Source of the DNA: Microcyclospora pomicola
Taxonomy: Eukaryota; Ascomycota; Dothideomycetes; Capnodiales
Assembly (NCBI GenBank): GCA_002786065.1
Contig: NHNY01000023.1
Location: 1-64,000 of the forward strand
DNA: 64,000 bases
Reading direction: 5' to 3'
Program-made: the position numbers and the translations under genes
Shown: in pieces, positions 34,401 to 44,556 of the stretch
How the letters are laid out: every line of letters begins with the position of its first letter
How positions within the stretch are numbered: the first letter of the stretch is position 1
Notes under the pieces: generated by a model
Databases searched by the model: none
The model's input: the letters and a program-made list of their open reading frames with translations, nothing else
What the model was told of the DNA's origin: nothing

Positions 34401-34935
34401 TGTGATTAATGAGTTCGGGGTATATTTCCTGGATTGGATTTGTGCTTCTGTGCCCAGTTGGTGCTTTGACACAATCAGGTTGGTTAGCCAATTTGCGGTC
34501 AGCACGTTTGAGCTACTGCCTCTTTATATCTATTCTGCTGATGATGTCGACTCCCGTTGTATCAATCTGCACGCTTCGGACTTAAGGCGAAAAGACCAAA
34601 GCCCGATACTGTGCCACTCGTCTTCGTAGAGCGAACCTTACTTTGATCTACAGATTCATGGTTAAGTCCGGAGGCATGAAGATGGATGCATGCAGGGCAC
34701 GTCGAGAGATTCTCGGGACTTCCCATGTTACATAGTCAGTGGCAAAACAGTACCCATTCCTCCCACCAGGGCTGAAGAGTCTGGCGTCCATACATGTATT
34801 AATAATCCAGAATTGAGCTCACATCACAGACCCGTTTGCCATGGTCTCGAACTTACATGTATAGGTTATGTATGTGTCGAACTCGCAATATATGCAAAAG
34901 CACAGCAAACAATCAGGGACTGCATCCTTACATGC
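34401..34935. other. Intergenic, no gene seen
   Basis: Promoter of the SDR gene and 3' region of the next minus-strand gene. No repeat or coding signal. Confidence 0.6.
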
Positions 34936-35619
34936 TCACACAGCCCCAGCACCCTCCTGGTCGAGCTGCAATCGACTGGCTCGATCTACCAGCTCCTTTC
35001 TCTTCTTAGCCTCTCTCTCCTCCTCCGCGTCAATAATCGCCATAACGCGATCATGCGGGTTACCCTTCACACCGCTATGCCCGCTGACCGTCGCACTTGT
35101 GCTCGTCACCGTCCGGGGCACGACTTGCTTTGGTTTGGCTGGAGGCTCCGATCCGCCAATCATGGGGAACGGGTTTTCGCCCGACCAGCCCAGGATCATA
35201 GGGCGGAAAAGCTGCTCGGAGAGGGAGTCGAACATCTCCTTGACCGTGTAAGCTTGCCAAAGAGGATAATCTCGTAGTCCCTCATTGCCCTTGTGCTGTA
35301 CAGTACATAAGATCAGCCGATGCCAGCATGAGAACAGCTGAACATGGTGCAATATGAGGATAGCCACCCAGCGGGCTCTTCCATGCAATCAGGATGGACC
35401 TACAGAATACCAAATCAACCGTAGCTTTCCAGGCTCCAGGTCTTGTGCATGTACTGACGGCCAGCCAAGTTTGATCATGCTCTCCATCCAGTAATACTGT
35501 AATGTCGAGTATTGCTCCTCGGGACTTTTGTTTTGTCGGCCGTCGAATAGGATCACGATTTGGCCAGGGTCATATCTGCCTGCCTTCGATGGCTCGAAGT
35601 CTTCAAGAGCAGTCGCCAT
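34936..35619 (-). CDS. Unrecognised 191-aa protein
   Basis: Exons 35619-35404 and 35295-34936, giving 191 aa. The intron is 108 nt (donor GTAGGT, acceptor TACAG). I do not recognise the family. The first exon has an ordered look: YDPGQIVILFDGRQ, then WMESMIKLGWPSV, then the exon junction LIWYS-HKGNEG. The second exon continues with PLWQAYTVKEMFDSLSEQL and LGWSGENPFPMIGG. The last 45 residues are charged (IDAEEEREAKKRKELVDRASR), probably helical. There is no signal peptide or membrane segment. The regular Trp and Gly spacing and clean splicing argue for a real gene. It is divergent to HRQ1 with about 500 bp between starts. Confidence 0.65.
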
Positions 35620-36125
35620 GCTGATAGAGTTTGGAGACGAGCTGCTTTATGTGTATACGTGTATAAAAGACGTATAGTCTGAATTCAGCCGGTGTGTGTG
35701 CAGTACTATCTGCTGGCCATGTCGGAAACGCGTTGGGATTGTAAATGAGCACTGCCTAAGCTGTCTGGACTAAGGTAGACTTGCGCGAGGCTTGATCACC
35801 TTTATATCAATGTGGCCGGCAAAGTCCTTTCAAGTAGAATGCGGTAAATACAGGTGAGGCATGCGGCAGCAGACGGATGCTTTATCGGCACAAGCAAAGT
35901 GTCTTCATAAAGTCATGGGCCGGGATTTAATTGAAGTGTACCTAGCGACATGTGACAGCGCGTCTCTGTGGCGCGTCTCATTTCGTCTCCCCGTTCATAA
36001 TTCCATGTCGTCACTCCTCTCATCGGTAGTAGAGTGCGAGACAACGTTTCTCGTTGTAGGCATGGACTTTCCACAGCGAGATCTTCAATCAGATTTGCTG
36101 TGTGGTTGTCTTCTCAACAGGTAAT
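35620..36125. other. Divergent promoter region
   Basis: Shared upstream region of the 191-aa protein gene (-) and HRQ1 (+). No gene is seen. Confidence 0.55.
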
Positions 36126-39100
36126 ATGGTAAGACTGCAGGCAGCATCGGTGTCAAATCAACTGCTCCACAGCAGAAGAAAACGTAAGAGACAGCCCGAA
36201 ACCCAAGAGACGGATGGCGGAGCAGAACCTCACGATCACTCCTCTGTCGACCTCACAAACGATCAGTCTGACGTGCATGCCTCGGATGTGCCTACCACCG
36301 CCTCACCGGACCACGGCCCCATCAATCAGACCACAACTCTACCGACCAAGACGCATGATGGCGGGCAGAAGCCTCGTCGAAGGGCGAAAGGTGGCGAGAA
36401 GCCTGCGCTGGCCCGCAAAGGTTCCTCCCTTGTGATCGAGACTTCAATACCGTGGCCAGCAGAGTTCACACGACTCGCACAAATACACAAGGCGCTCAAT
36501 CTGGTATACACTTTCTGCTGTACGCGCAAGCACCTTGCTACCACGTTCGAAACGATCAAAAGCTCAGTTGAGGCCAACATCAAAAGTGAGCTGCGGATAG
36601 AAGACGTCGCTAGAGTCAAGAGATTGATTCCACAAGCCATCAACTTCCAGTATGTTGATGAGCAGATGTTGCAGGTTGCTCTAATGGGCGAGGAGGATCT
36701 GCGAAATAACAGAGCAACAAGAGATATCTTCACAGAGGTGCCTGAGATTGTACGAAACAACCGTGATGCGCAAGGTCACAGTGAGGACACGGAGGTGCTG
36801 TTGTTTGAGTTCATAGACGGAGATTTAAAGCGACAAGTTGCACATCCCAAGACGGGAGAACCGATCAGAGCATCGAGGAAGCTGAGGGAAGAAGAGCTGA
36901 AAATGCCTGTGTTCAGTCACAAGCAAATGATGAAGCTGATTGAGAAGAGAAACACCAAGTTCACATCGGCGGTCAATGCCTGGCTCAACGAGTGCGTCGC
37001 GCAAAGTGTGGACCCTCTTGAGCGACTCGAATCGGAGCATCATGACCACATTCCCATGCCAAGTGGCAGTAGAGGAGCCACGCCCGCGCCAGACACTAGC
37101 ACGTTGCCGAAGACAATACCTGCCGAGCGAGACAGTATAGCGGACATTGTGCAAGACCTCAAAGGTTTAGAATGGTATACCGGGCAGATTGTGCCGGATG
37201 GGCATCGTGTCTTTGATCCACAGGAGCCTGTGTATGGCGAGCTGGACTTTGAACTCAGTCAGGAGCTTGTCAACGCACTTTACAACACCCGAAATATTCA
37301 GCAGTTGTATAGCCACCAAGCGGAAGCCATTAATGCTTTGCACCAAGGCAAAAATGTGATTGTAGCAACATCGACCAGTTCCGGCAAATCTCTAATCTAC
37401 CAAATACCTGTGCTCACTGCCCTGGAAGATGACCGCCATACTCGAGCAATGTATATCTTCCCGACCAAAGCTCTAGCACAAGATCAAAAGCGTAGTCTGA
37501 AAGAAATGCTCACGCTTATGCCGGGCATGGAAGATATCATGTGCGAAACCTTCGATGGCGACACGGTCATGACTGAGCGGAATCAGATTAGAGATGAGGC
37601 AAGGATCATTTTCACAAATCCAGATATGTTACATCTAACAATCTTACCACAAGAGGAGAAGTGGCGGCACTTCTTACAAAATCTTCGTTATGTGGTGATG
37701 GACGAATTGCATGTGTACAACGGCTTGTTTGGGGCACATGTTGCACTCATCATGCGAAGACTGAGAAGGATATGCGCAGCAGTTGGCAACAGAAAAGTCA
37801 AGTTCATATCATGCTCGGCCACAGTGGCCAACCCCCAGGAGCATATGAGGACCATATTCGGGATTGAGGACATCCAATTGGTAGATTTTGATGGCTCACC
37901 AAGTGGTCGGAAGGAGTTCCTTTGCTGGAACACTCCATTCAAAGATCCTGGAGATCCTAGTAGTGGTAGAGGCGACACATTCGCTGAGACTGCCAGACTT
38001 TTCTGCCAACTCATTCTGAGAGGTGTTAGAGTCATTGCCTTTTGCAGGGTCCGTAAGCAGTGTGAGATATTGACAACGGCCGTGAAGACCGAGCTCGCCA
38101 CTCTTGAGAGAGACGAAGTGATGGCTAGAGTGATGGCGTATCGAGGAGGCTATACGCCGCAAGATCGACGCCGCATTGAGAAGGAGATGTTCGAGGGCAA
38201 ACTTGTGGGGATAATCGGTACCAGTGCCCTCGAACTCGGTGTCGATATTGGAAGTTTGGATGCCGTCGTCACGGTTGGCTTCCCCTACACCATCGCCAAC
38301 TTGCGGCAGCAGTCAGGCCGTGCAGGTAGACGAAACAAAGACTCTCTATCAGTGTTGATAGGAGACTGTTTCCCCACCGACCAATACTACATGCAGAACC
38401 CGGACGAGATCTTCACAAAGCCGAACTGCGAGCTTCAGGTCGATCTCACCAACGTGCTCGTGCTGGAGGGACATATCCAATGTGCAGCTTCCGAGATGCC
38501 CATCAATCCCGAGGCAGATGAGATATACTTTACCAAACAGCTTGCGGAGATCTGCTCAGAGCGTCTGGTGGAAGACGACTTAGGCTTCTACCATACCTCT
38601 CCACGCTTTCTGCCTCACCCATCCCGGACTGTAGCCATCAGGGATACGGAAGATTCCCACTTTGCCATCGTCAACACTACACATGGTGCAAACACTGTTC
38701 TTGAAGAGCTTGAAGCTTCTCGCGCCTTCTTTACCATCTACGAGGGTGGAATCTTCCTCCATCAAGGTCTCACCTACCTCGTCAAAGAAATGAACACCGA
38801 TCAGATGCTTGCCAAAGTCGAACGTGTCAAAGTGGATTGGACGACGCAGCAACGCGACTTTACCGATATCGACCCTATCGAGACCGAACGCATTCGTCGT
38901 ATCCCTGGCTCTCGTTCCCGTGCGTTCTTCGGTGCGATCAAAGTTCACCAGCATGTCTTCGGCTTCTTCAAGGTCGACAAGAAACGCCGCATCCTCGATG
39001 CCGTCCAGGTCGACAATCCTCCCATTATCATCTTCAGCAAGGGCATGTGGCTTGATGTTCCCAAAGCCGCGCTCGAGATTCTCGAATCGCGACGCCTGAA

Positions 39101-39647
39101 CATCGCCGCCGCGATCCACGCCGCCGAACACGCCATCCTCTCGCTCATGCCAAACTTCGTCATCTCCATGCCCGGCGACGTCAAGACCGAATGCAAAGTC
39201 GCGATCAAAGAGTTCGCCAAGAAAGAGACGACGCGCAAACGGCCCGCGCGTCTGACGTTCTACGACGACAAGGGCGGCCAACACGGCTCCGGCATCGCGG
39301 CCAAGGCGTTCGAGTTCATCGATCTCCTGCTGACGCAAGCCTGCGACCGCGTCGAGGCCTGCCATTGTCTCGAGGGATGTCTGGAGTGCTGTTGCAGCGA
39401 ACGCTGCAAGGAGGCTAACCAGGTCATGAGCAAAGCCGGCGCCGAGGTAGTGCTCAAATCGCTGCTGGGCAAGGAGATCGACCTCGAGGCGTTGCCGTGG
39501 GGTCCGGATGACGAAAGGGTGCCTGCGGGCATCGAGACGGTCATTTTCGCCCAGGAGGTCAGGCCTCGGGCGGGCATCCTCGTGGAGGAAATCGAGAGAA
39601 GAGCGGGCAAGGATGTGGTAGTCATCAAAGAGGAGCCAGAAGGATAG
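36126..39647 (+). CDS. HRQ1: Hrq1 (RecQ4-like) 3'-5' DNA helicase
   Basis: One exon of 1173 aa. Hrq1 is the fungal RecQ4-type helicase acting in genome stability, including crosslink and nucleotide-excision repair and telomere control in yeast. The first ~120 residues are disordered and basic (SRRKRKRQPE). The helicase core has the Q-like region QLYSHQAEAI, Walker A ATSTSSGKS near residue 414, DEAH-box variant MDELH near 522, SCSATVANP near 562, and the C-lobe motifs GTSALELGVDIGSLD near 697 and QQSGRAGRR near 728. The C-terminal DUF1998-type module carries the Cys cluster CHCLEGCLECCC near 1078. All motifs are intact. The ATG at 36126 is the first in frame; a GTAAGA follows it directly, so a short alternative first intron is conceivable. 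RAD4, also a repair gene, is about 5 kb upstream. Confidence 0.93.
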   Translation: MVRLQAASVSNQLLHSRRKRKRQPETQETDGGAEPHDHSSVDLTNDQSDVHASDVPTTASPDHGPINQTTTLPTKTHDGGQKPRRRAKGGEKPALARKGSSLVIETSIPWPAEFTRLAQIHKALNLVYTFCCTRKHLATTFETIKSSVEANIKSELRIEDVARVKRLIPQAINFQYVDEQMLQVALMGEEDLRNNRATRDIFTEVPEIVRNNRDAQGHSEDTEVLLFEFIDGDLKRQVAHPKTGEPIRASRKLREEELKMPVFSHKQMMKLIEKRNTKFTSAVNAWLNECVAQSVDPLERLESEHHDHIPMPSGSRGATPAPDTSTLPKTIPAERDSIADIVQDLKGLEWYTGQIVPDGHRVFDPQEPVYGELDFELSQELVNALYNTRNIQQLYSHQAEAINALHQGKNVIVATSTSSGKSLIYQIPVLTALEDDRHTRAMYIFPTKALAQDQKRSLKEMLTLMPGMEDIMCETFDGDTVMTERNQIRDEARIIFTNPDMLHLTILPQEEKWRHFLQNLRYVVMDELHVYNGLFGAHVALIMRRLRRICAAVGNRKVKFISCSATVANPQEHMRTIFGIEDIQLVDFDGSPSGRKEFLCWNTPFKDPGDPSSGRGDTFAETARLFCQLILRGVRVIAFCRVRKQCEILTTAVKTELATLERDEVMARVMAYRGGYTPQDRRRIEKEMFEGKLVGIIGTSALELGVDIGSLDAVVTVGFPYTIANLRQQSGRAGRRNKDSLSVLIGDCFPTDQYYMQNPDEIFTKPNCELQVDLTNVLVLEGHIQCAASEMPINPEADEIYFTKQLAEICSERLVEDDLGFYHTSPRFLPHPSRTVAIRDTEDSHFAIVNTTHGANTVLEELEASRAFFTIYEGGIFLHQGLTYLVKEMNTDQMLAKVERVKVDWTTQQRDFTDIDPIETERIRRIPGSRSRAFFGAIKVHQHVFGFFKVDKKRRILDAVQVDNPPIIIFSKGMWLDVPKAALEILESRRLNIAAAIHAAEHAILSLMPNFVISMPGDVKTECKVAIKEFAKKETTRKRPARLTFYDDKGGQHGSGIAAKAFEFIDLLLTQACDRVEACHCLEGCLECCCSERCKEANQVMSKAGAEVVLKSLLGKEIDLEALPWGPDDERVPAGIETVIFAQEVRPRAGILVEEIERRAGKDVVVIKEEPEG

Positions 39648-40056
39648 GTGCAGGCTTTGCTGCATTGGTTTCACTGGTGAGAACCACTTGTCAAGCTTAT
39701 ATGAAGTGCCTGTACACGACCGACCGTGATGAGAATTTGACTCCACATGATTATCCTACCATGATAGATTCTTCTGCGGTCTAAACATGCTCGTTTGACA
39801 TCAACGTGGGGTTCTCGTAGCTATATAGTGACTACCTATGCTAGCATGATGCGAACACTTCCCTAGAACCGAAGAAGGAGGACATGAAGCGGCAGCAGCA
39901 CGAGGCTGGCGTGCTTCCCACGGAGGAGCAAAATGATACGAGTCAGGTTGAGCATTTAGATCCCTCGAGCAACCCGCCCAAAAGACATGGCAGAGTTTTG
40001 CATCATGAATTTCGTACTTACAAAATCCGATTTCCGCACCCAGATCATACGAACGG
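39648..40056. other. Convergent spacer
   Basis: Between the ends of HRQ1 (+) and the following minus-strand gene. Nothing is seen in it. Confidence 0.55.
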
Positions 40057-42069
40057 TCATCGATACTGCGAGCTCGAGCTTCGGTGATCGTCGACATCGA
40101 CCGTTTCAAAGTCCATGTCCAGCGCGTCGATCTCCTCGAACTTGCGCTTGATGGCCTCGAGCTCTTTGCTCTTCGTCGCTTCATACATGCTGATCTCGGG
40201 CAGGAGACTCGATGTGTCTTCCGGCTCGTCCGCCGCAGCGTCGTAGTCGTCGTTCTCCTTGTCCGAGGCGCGACTGTAGGTCTTGGGCGCGCTCTTGCCT
40301 GTGACGGTGGACTTGCGCAATGCAGCGGCCGGAGGTTTCTTCTTGCCTGCTGGCGCTTTGCTTGGGCAGGTTTTGCTCTTGGCGGCTGTGCTGATTCGGC
40401 CTTTCGTCGTATTTGATTTGGTCTGCCGTCTACGAGGAAACGTGCTTGCATCGTCGTCGGGGTCGGACAAGCGACTGTCGTCCGCCACGGGTTCGTCGTC
40501 GGAGTCAACAATGTCATACTCGGATTTTCTGGCTCGTGTCTTGGGTCGCTGCCTACGCTTTGGCAACAAGGACTGCAACGCTGCTGACGATAAAGGCTTA
40601 GAATTGGACTTGGCTTGGCGTTTCCCAGAGGTCTTTGTTTTCGGCCTTGTCATCCGGGCCGCAGGATGGACCGTATCTGTATGGAGATTCACTTCTTCGA
40701 AAGGTATGGGACTACTGCTGGCAGGTTCAGCCATGGTCCCGCTCGGCGCGTCATAAGCATTATCGGCGAATCTTATAGGGGCGCCATTCTGTATATCATC
40801 GTCGTGCTCTTCTTCTGTGGATGGTATGGCAGCGTCGTGTCTCCAAAGCTTACGTCCTTCGCCAGGTGATGGTGGCTCGCTTAGAGGTGTCGAAGACGGA
40901 GGAGAGTTCATGACTTGCACGTCAGATGTCGTATGCGGCTGTGGCGAAAGCTGGTCTTCCGGAGAAGAGGATGGTGAAATTGGATCCGAGGGCAGCTCAA
41001 TTATCGGCTCATCGGCGACACAGTCCACGTCAGATTTTCTTTGCTTCTTCTTTGAAATTGCTCCCCAAGCAGAAGGCGACTCAACTGCATCCGAACTCCT
41101 TTTACTCGGACGAGCGATTGAACCTCTTCCACTTCTCGCCGGGTCAGACCCAGATGATCTTCGTGCCACCCTCCTAACATGTAAAGGCGTGCCTTCCGCG
41201 TCCGGGAGGAAATCATCCTCTACCTCTTCATCCTGACCGCCAAGTGCCAAAGTGAACTCGCTCTCCTCATCATTCGACGCCGCATGGAGAGCTGACGTCG
41301 CCATATTGGTGGCATGCTGCTGAACCAGCTGCAACATACTAGGTTGCCGTGGTCTGTGCTTGAACTGCTTTAGAACGATTGTGCTTGCGTCAGCGGCCGG
41401 GGTGTCGTATGACTTCAAGACGGACCTCGGTCGCAAAAGCGAGGATTGAAGACCCTTCAGAGTGCTGAGTCTGCCTATGGCAGGAGAGGATGAGTTGAAC
41501 GTGTCCCCCAAAAGATCAAGTTCAGACGCAGACCGTCGCGTTCCAATCGTGGATGGCGCTTCTGGCAATTGCTGCGGGGACGTTGCCGACCCTGCATCCG
41601 ATGCGCGCCCTTGTTTTGCAGTCACATCTTTCTGTTTCGCCATAGCTGCGATTCGTTGCTTCAAGGCATCCTTCGTCTTGTTCTGCGCCATGTTGCTCGA
41701 GTTCGTCTTGGTGACGCGTGTGGGTCGACGATTTGTTCGGACAGTCTTTTGCTCAGGAGTGCCGGTGTGTTCTGACCGCTCCGGCTGGTCTACTTTCTCC
41801 TCTGTAGCCACGGCACTCGACAGTCTCTCCGACAGCCCCAATCCACCAGTCATCATCACATTGTCTTCGCCGTCCAGCCCTGCCCTTGGAAGCCTCCGAC
41901 GCGCTTTGACACTCTTGACCAGCTCCTCAGTGTCGCCATCATTCTCGTACACTTGATTCCTAGATTTGGTGCTCGTGGTATTGGTTTTCTCCTTCAGCGC
42001 CTGTCGGGTTTGTCTTTGCGGCCGGGGTGAGCTCGTTGGCGCAGGGTGTGCGCTCCGAAGCCGAGCCAT
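40057..42069 (-). CDS. Disordered nuclear-type protein, family not recognised
   Basis: One exon of 670 aa, rich in Ser, Pro, Arg, Lys, Asp and Glu, predicted by eye to be mostly disordered. More ordered islands are ALKQRIAAMAKQKD near residue 135, a basic motif KQFKHRPRQPSML near residue 233 followed by a Gln-rich helix, ALQSLLPKRRQRPK near 495, and a C-terminal helix ELEAIKRKFEEIDALD. Basic clusters suggest nuclear location. SP and TP pairs are frequent, so cell-cycle kinase control is possible. Proteins of this kind in filamentous fungi are often chromatin- or kinetochore-associated, but I cannot assign this one. It shares a 408-bp divergent upstream region with the LTA4 hydrolase gene. Confidence 0.75.
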   Translation of the reverse strand: MARLRSAHPAPTSSPRPQRQTRQALKEKTNTTSTKSRNQVYENDGDTEELVKSVKARRRLPRAGLDGEDNVMMTGGLGLSERLSSAVATEEKVDQPERSEHTGTPEQKTVRTNRRPTRVTKTNSSNMAQNKTKDALKQRIAAMAKQKDVTAKQGRASDAGSATSPQQLPEAPSTIGTRRSASELDLLGDTFNSSSPAIGRLSTLKGLQSSLLRPRSVLKSYDTPAADASTIVLKQFKHRPRQPSMLQLVQQHATNMATSALHAASNDEESEFTLALGGQDEEVEDDFLPDAEGTPLHVRRVARRSSGSDPARSGRGSIARPSKRSSDAVESPSAWGAISKKKQRKSDVDCVADEPIIELPSDPISPSSSPEDQLSPQPHTTSDVQVMNSPPSSTPLSEPPSPGEGRKLWRHDAAIPSTEEEHDDDIQNGAPIRFADNAYDAPSGTMAEPASSSPIPFEEVNLHTDTVHPAARMTRPKTKTSGKRQAKSNSKPLSSAALQSLLPKRRQRPKTRARKSEYDIVDSDDEPVADDSRLSDPDDDASTFPRRRQTKSNTTKGRISTAAKSKTCPSKAPAGKKKPPAAALRKSTVTGKSAPKTYSRASDKENDDYDAAADEPEDTSSLLPEISMYEATKSKELEAIKRKFEEIDALDMDFETVDVDDHRSSSSQYR

Positions 42070-42477
42070 GATCTTGCCTCCGTCCTGTTCGTGGTAAGAC
42101 TGTCAAGGTATCAAGACATTCCCGGGTTTCGAAAAGGAGCACTGCGTAACATAGGTGGTAGATTGCAGTGCTGTGGCATGAAATATGAATGATGACGATA
42201 CCATTGCCGATGCGCGTCCTGGCTCGACGCGTTGTCCCGCTTCTGTTGATCGCCCAGCTTCGCCAGATCGATAGGCGGTCACGTGTCTTGAACACAGACC
42301 AGTCGATACCGGACGAGATCTGTTGCATGATCCTACATACAGTGTTTTACCTTCCGCATCGATCATATCGTTGCTTCAATCCGTAATTGGAGAAAAGTCC
42401 GTATTCCTTGTTGGTTGCCCGGCGGTGATCTGCTCCTCATCGTCACAGTCTTGCCAATTCAGGCAGGTGTTTCCTAC
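42070..42477. promoter_or_regulatory. Short divergent promoter region
   Basis: 408 bp separate the starts of the disordered nuclear protein (-) and the aminopeptidase (+), so the two probably share promoter DNA. No specific site is claimed. Confidence 0.5.
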
Positions 42478-44556
42478 ATGTCAACTTGCTTCAGCAAAGC
42501 CAGGACATTCTCGCGGATCTTCTCAATACCTGTGATTTTCTCTCGCCCATTCTCACAATCTTCATATCAACGCTCTGCAGGAATGGTTATGCGTCCCAGT
42601 CTAGCCCACGACTCTGTCGCTCGCGAGGCAGCAGCCAGCATTCACTCGCCCCGAGATCCAAACACTCTGTCCAACTACAATGCTTGGCGGACGAAGCATA
42701 TCACGACTGACTTTGAAATTGATTTCGAGGCGAAGCAACTGAAGGGTGTCGTGCATTTGGTATTGGAGAAGTTGGCGCAGAACGAGCATAAGATCGTCCT
42801 CGACACGAGGTGCACATTCATCCCACGCGTTCCTAATGACTGTTGACTTTGCTGACTCTGCTTTAGTTTCTTGCATATTCATAATGTCAAGGTTGACGGC
42901 AAAGACGTTCATTTCGATCTGGCAGCTCATAGAATCGAGCCATATGGCACGCCATTGACCGTCAAGCTTGACGCTGAACACTCTGCTGCAGCTTCGACAG
43001 TCAAGCTCAGCATTGGTGTACAGACGACAGAGGGTTGTACAGCTCTTCAGTGGCTGACGCCAGCTCAGACGAGCAACAAGAAGCATCCGTATATGTTCTC
43101 GCAATGCCAGGCCATTCACGCACGCTCTGTCATCCCTTGTCAAGACACGCCAGATGTCAAACAGACATTTACGTTCAACATTCGGTCCACTTTGCCGGTG
43201 CTTGCATCAGGTCTTCCTACTGGCGCAAAAGAATTCATGCCTGGTAAGAATGGAAAACCAGGAACTTTGCTCTACACATTCCACCAAAGTGTGCCCATGC
43301 CATCCTACCTGTTTGCTCTTGCCAGTGGCGACATAGCGTCTGCCTCCATAGGCCCTCGATCAACAGTTTGGACTGGTCCGGAAGAGCTCTTGGGTGCACA
43401 ATGGGAGTTTGAGAACGATACTGAACCCTACATTCAAGCCGCGGAGAAGATCGTGTATCCCTATGCCTGGACGACCTACAACGTTCTTGTCCTGCCACCC
43501 AGTTTCCCATACGGTGGCATGGAGAACCCCGTCTTTACATTTGCCACTCCAACAGTCGTTTCGGGTGATCGACAGAATGTCGATGTGATTGCGCACGAGC
43601 TGAGTCACTCCTGGTCAGGCAACCTTGTATCCAATGCGTCGTGGGAGCATTTCTACCTCAACGAAGGCTGGACTACATACCTTGAGCGTCGACTGCAGGC
43701 GGACATTCATGGGGGCGACAAATACCGCGACTTCAGTGCCATCATCGGGTGGAAAGCTTTGGAGGATAGTATCGCTCAATTCGGTGAAGACCACGAGTTC
43801 ACGAAGCTCATTCCCAATCTGAAAGGAAAAGATCCCGATGATGCGTTCTCGTCTATCCCGTATGAGAAGGGGTTTGTGTTGCTTTACACTTTGGAGAAGC
43901 TAGTCGGGATTGAGAAGTGGAACAAATTCATCCCACACTACTTTACCACCTTCAAGGAGCGATCCGTGGACAGCTACGAATTCAAGGCCACGTTGCTCGA
44001 CTTCTTCTCGGGCGACACCGACGCGTCCAAGAAGCTGAACGAGGTCGACTGGGACACCTGGTTCTACGCACCAGGCTTTCCTCCAAAGCCCAAGTTCAAT
44101 ACTGAGCTTGCGGACGAATGCTACGAGCTCGCAGCCAAGTGGGAGGAACTGAACAAAGGCTCTCAAACCTTCACGCCATCACACAAAGACATCTCCCATT
44201 TCACCGCGAATCAAAGTGTGGTGTTTCTGGAAAAACTGCAATCTCTCCCGTCACCTCTCGCGGCAGATCTGATCGATGTCATGGGCCAGACGTATGCCTA
44301 CGCGACGTCTAAGAATGTGGAGCTCGTCTCGCGGTACCTGACGCTGGGATTGCAAGCAAAGGATGAGCGCGTTTATGCGCCGGCAGCCAAACTCTTGGGC
44401 GAGGTCGGCCGCATGAAATTTGTCCGACCGTTATTCCGGAACCTGCTGGAATGCGATGCCGAACTGGCAAAGGACACTTTTGAGAAGAACAAGGACTTCT
44501 ATCACCCGATATGTAGGGGCATGATGGAGAAGATGCTGGAGAAGAGCAAGAAGTAG
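42478..44556 (+). CDS. LAP2: Leukotriene A4 hydrolase/aminopeptidase (M1 family)
   Basis: Exons 42478-42809 and 42867-44556, giving 673 aa, with a 57-nt intron (GTGCAC donor, CTGAC branch, TTTAG acceptor). It is a zinc metallopeptidase that trims N-terminal residues; family members can also open leukotriene A4. The zinc site is HELSH near residue 354 plus the Glu in NEGWTTYLERR near 376. The substrate motif GGMEN is present (PYGGMENPVF near 326). The C-terminal helical domain from about 520 is complete. Relatives usually start at the SPRDPNTLSNY region. Here about 55 residues precede it, including a basic, acid-free stretch (RIFSIPVIFSRPFSQSSYQR) that looks like a mitochondrial presequence. 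A second ATG pair at 42583/42589 could give a cytosolic form. Confidence 0.92.

Noticed and set aside
38580-39746. 388-codon open frame on the minus strand opposite the HRQ1 C-terminus
   Set aside because: It is a shadow of the GC-biased third positions of HRQ1, with no domain and no start context.
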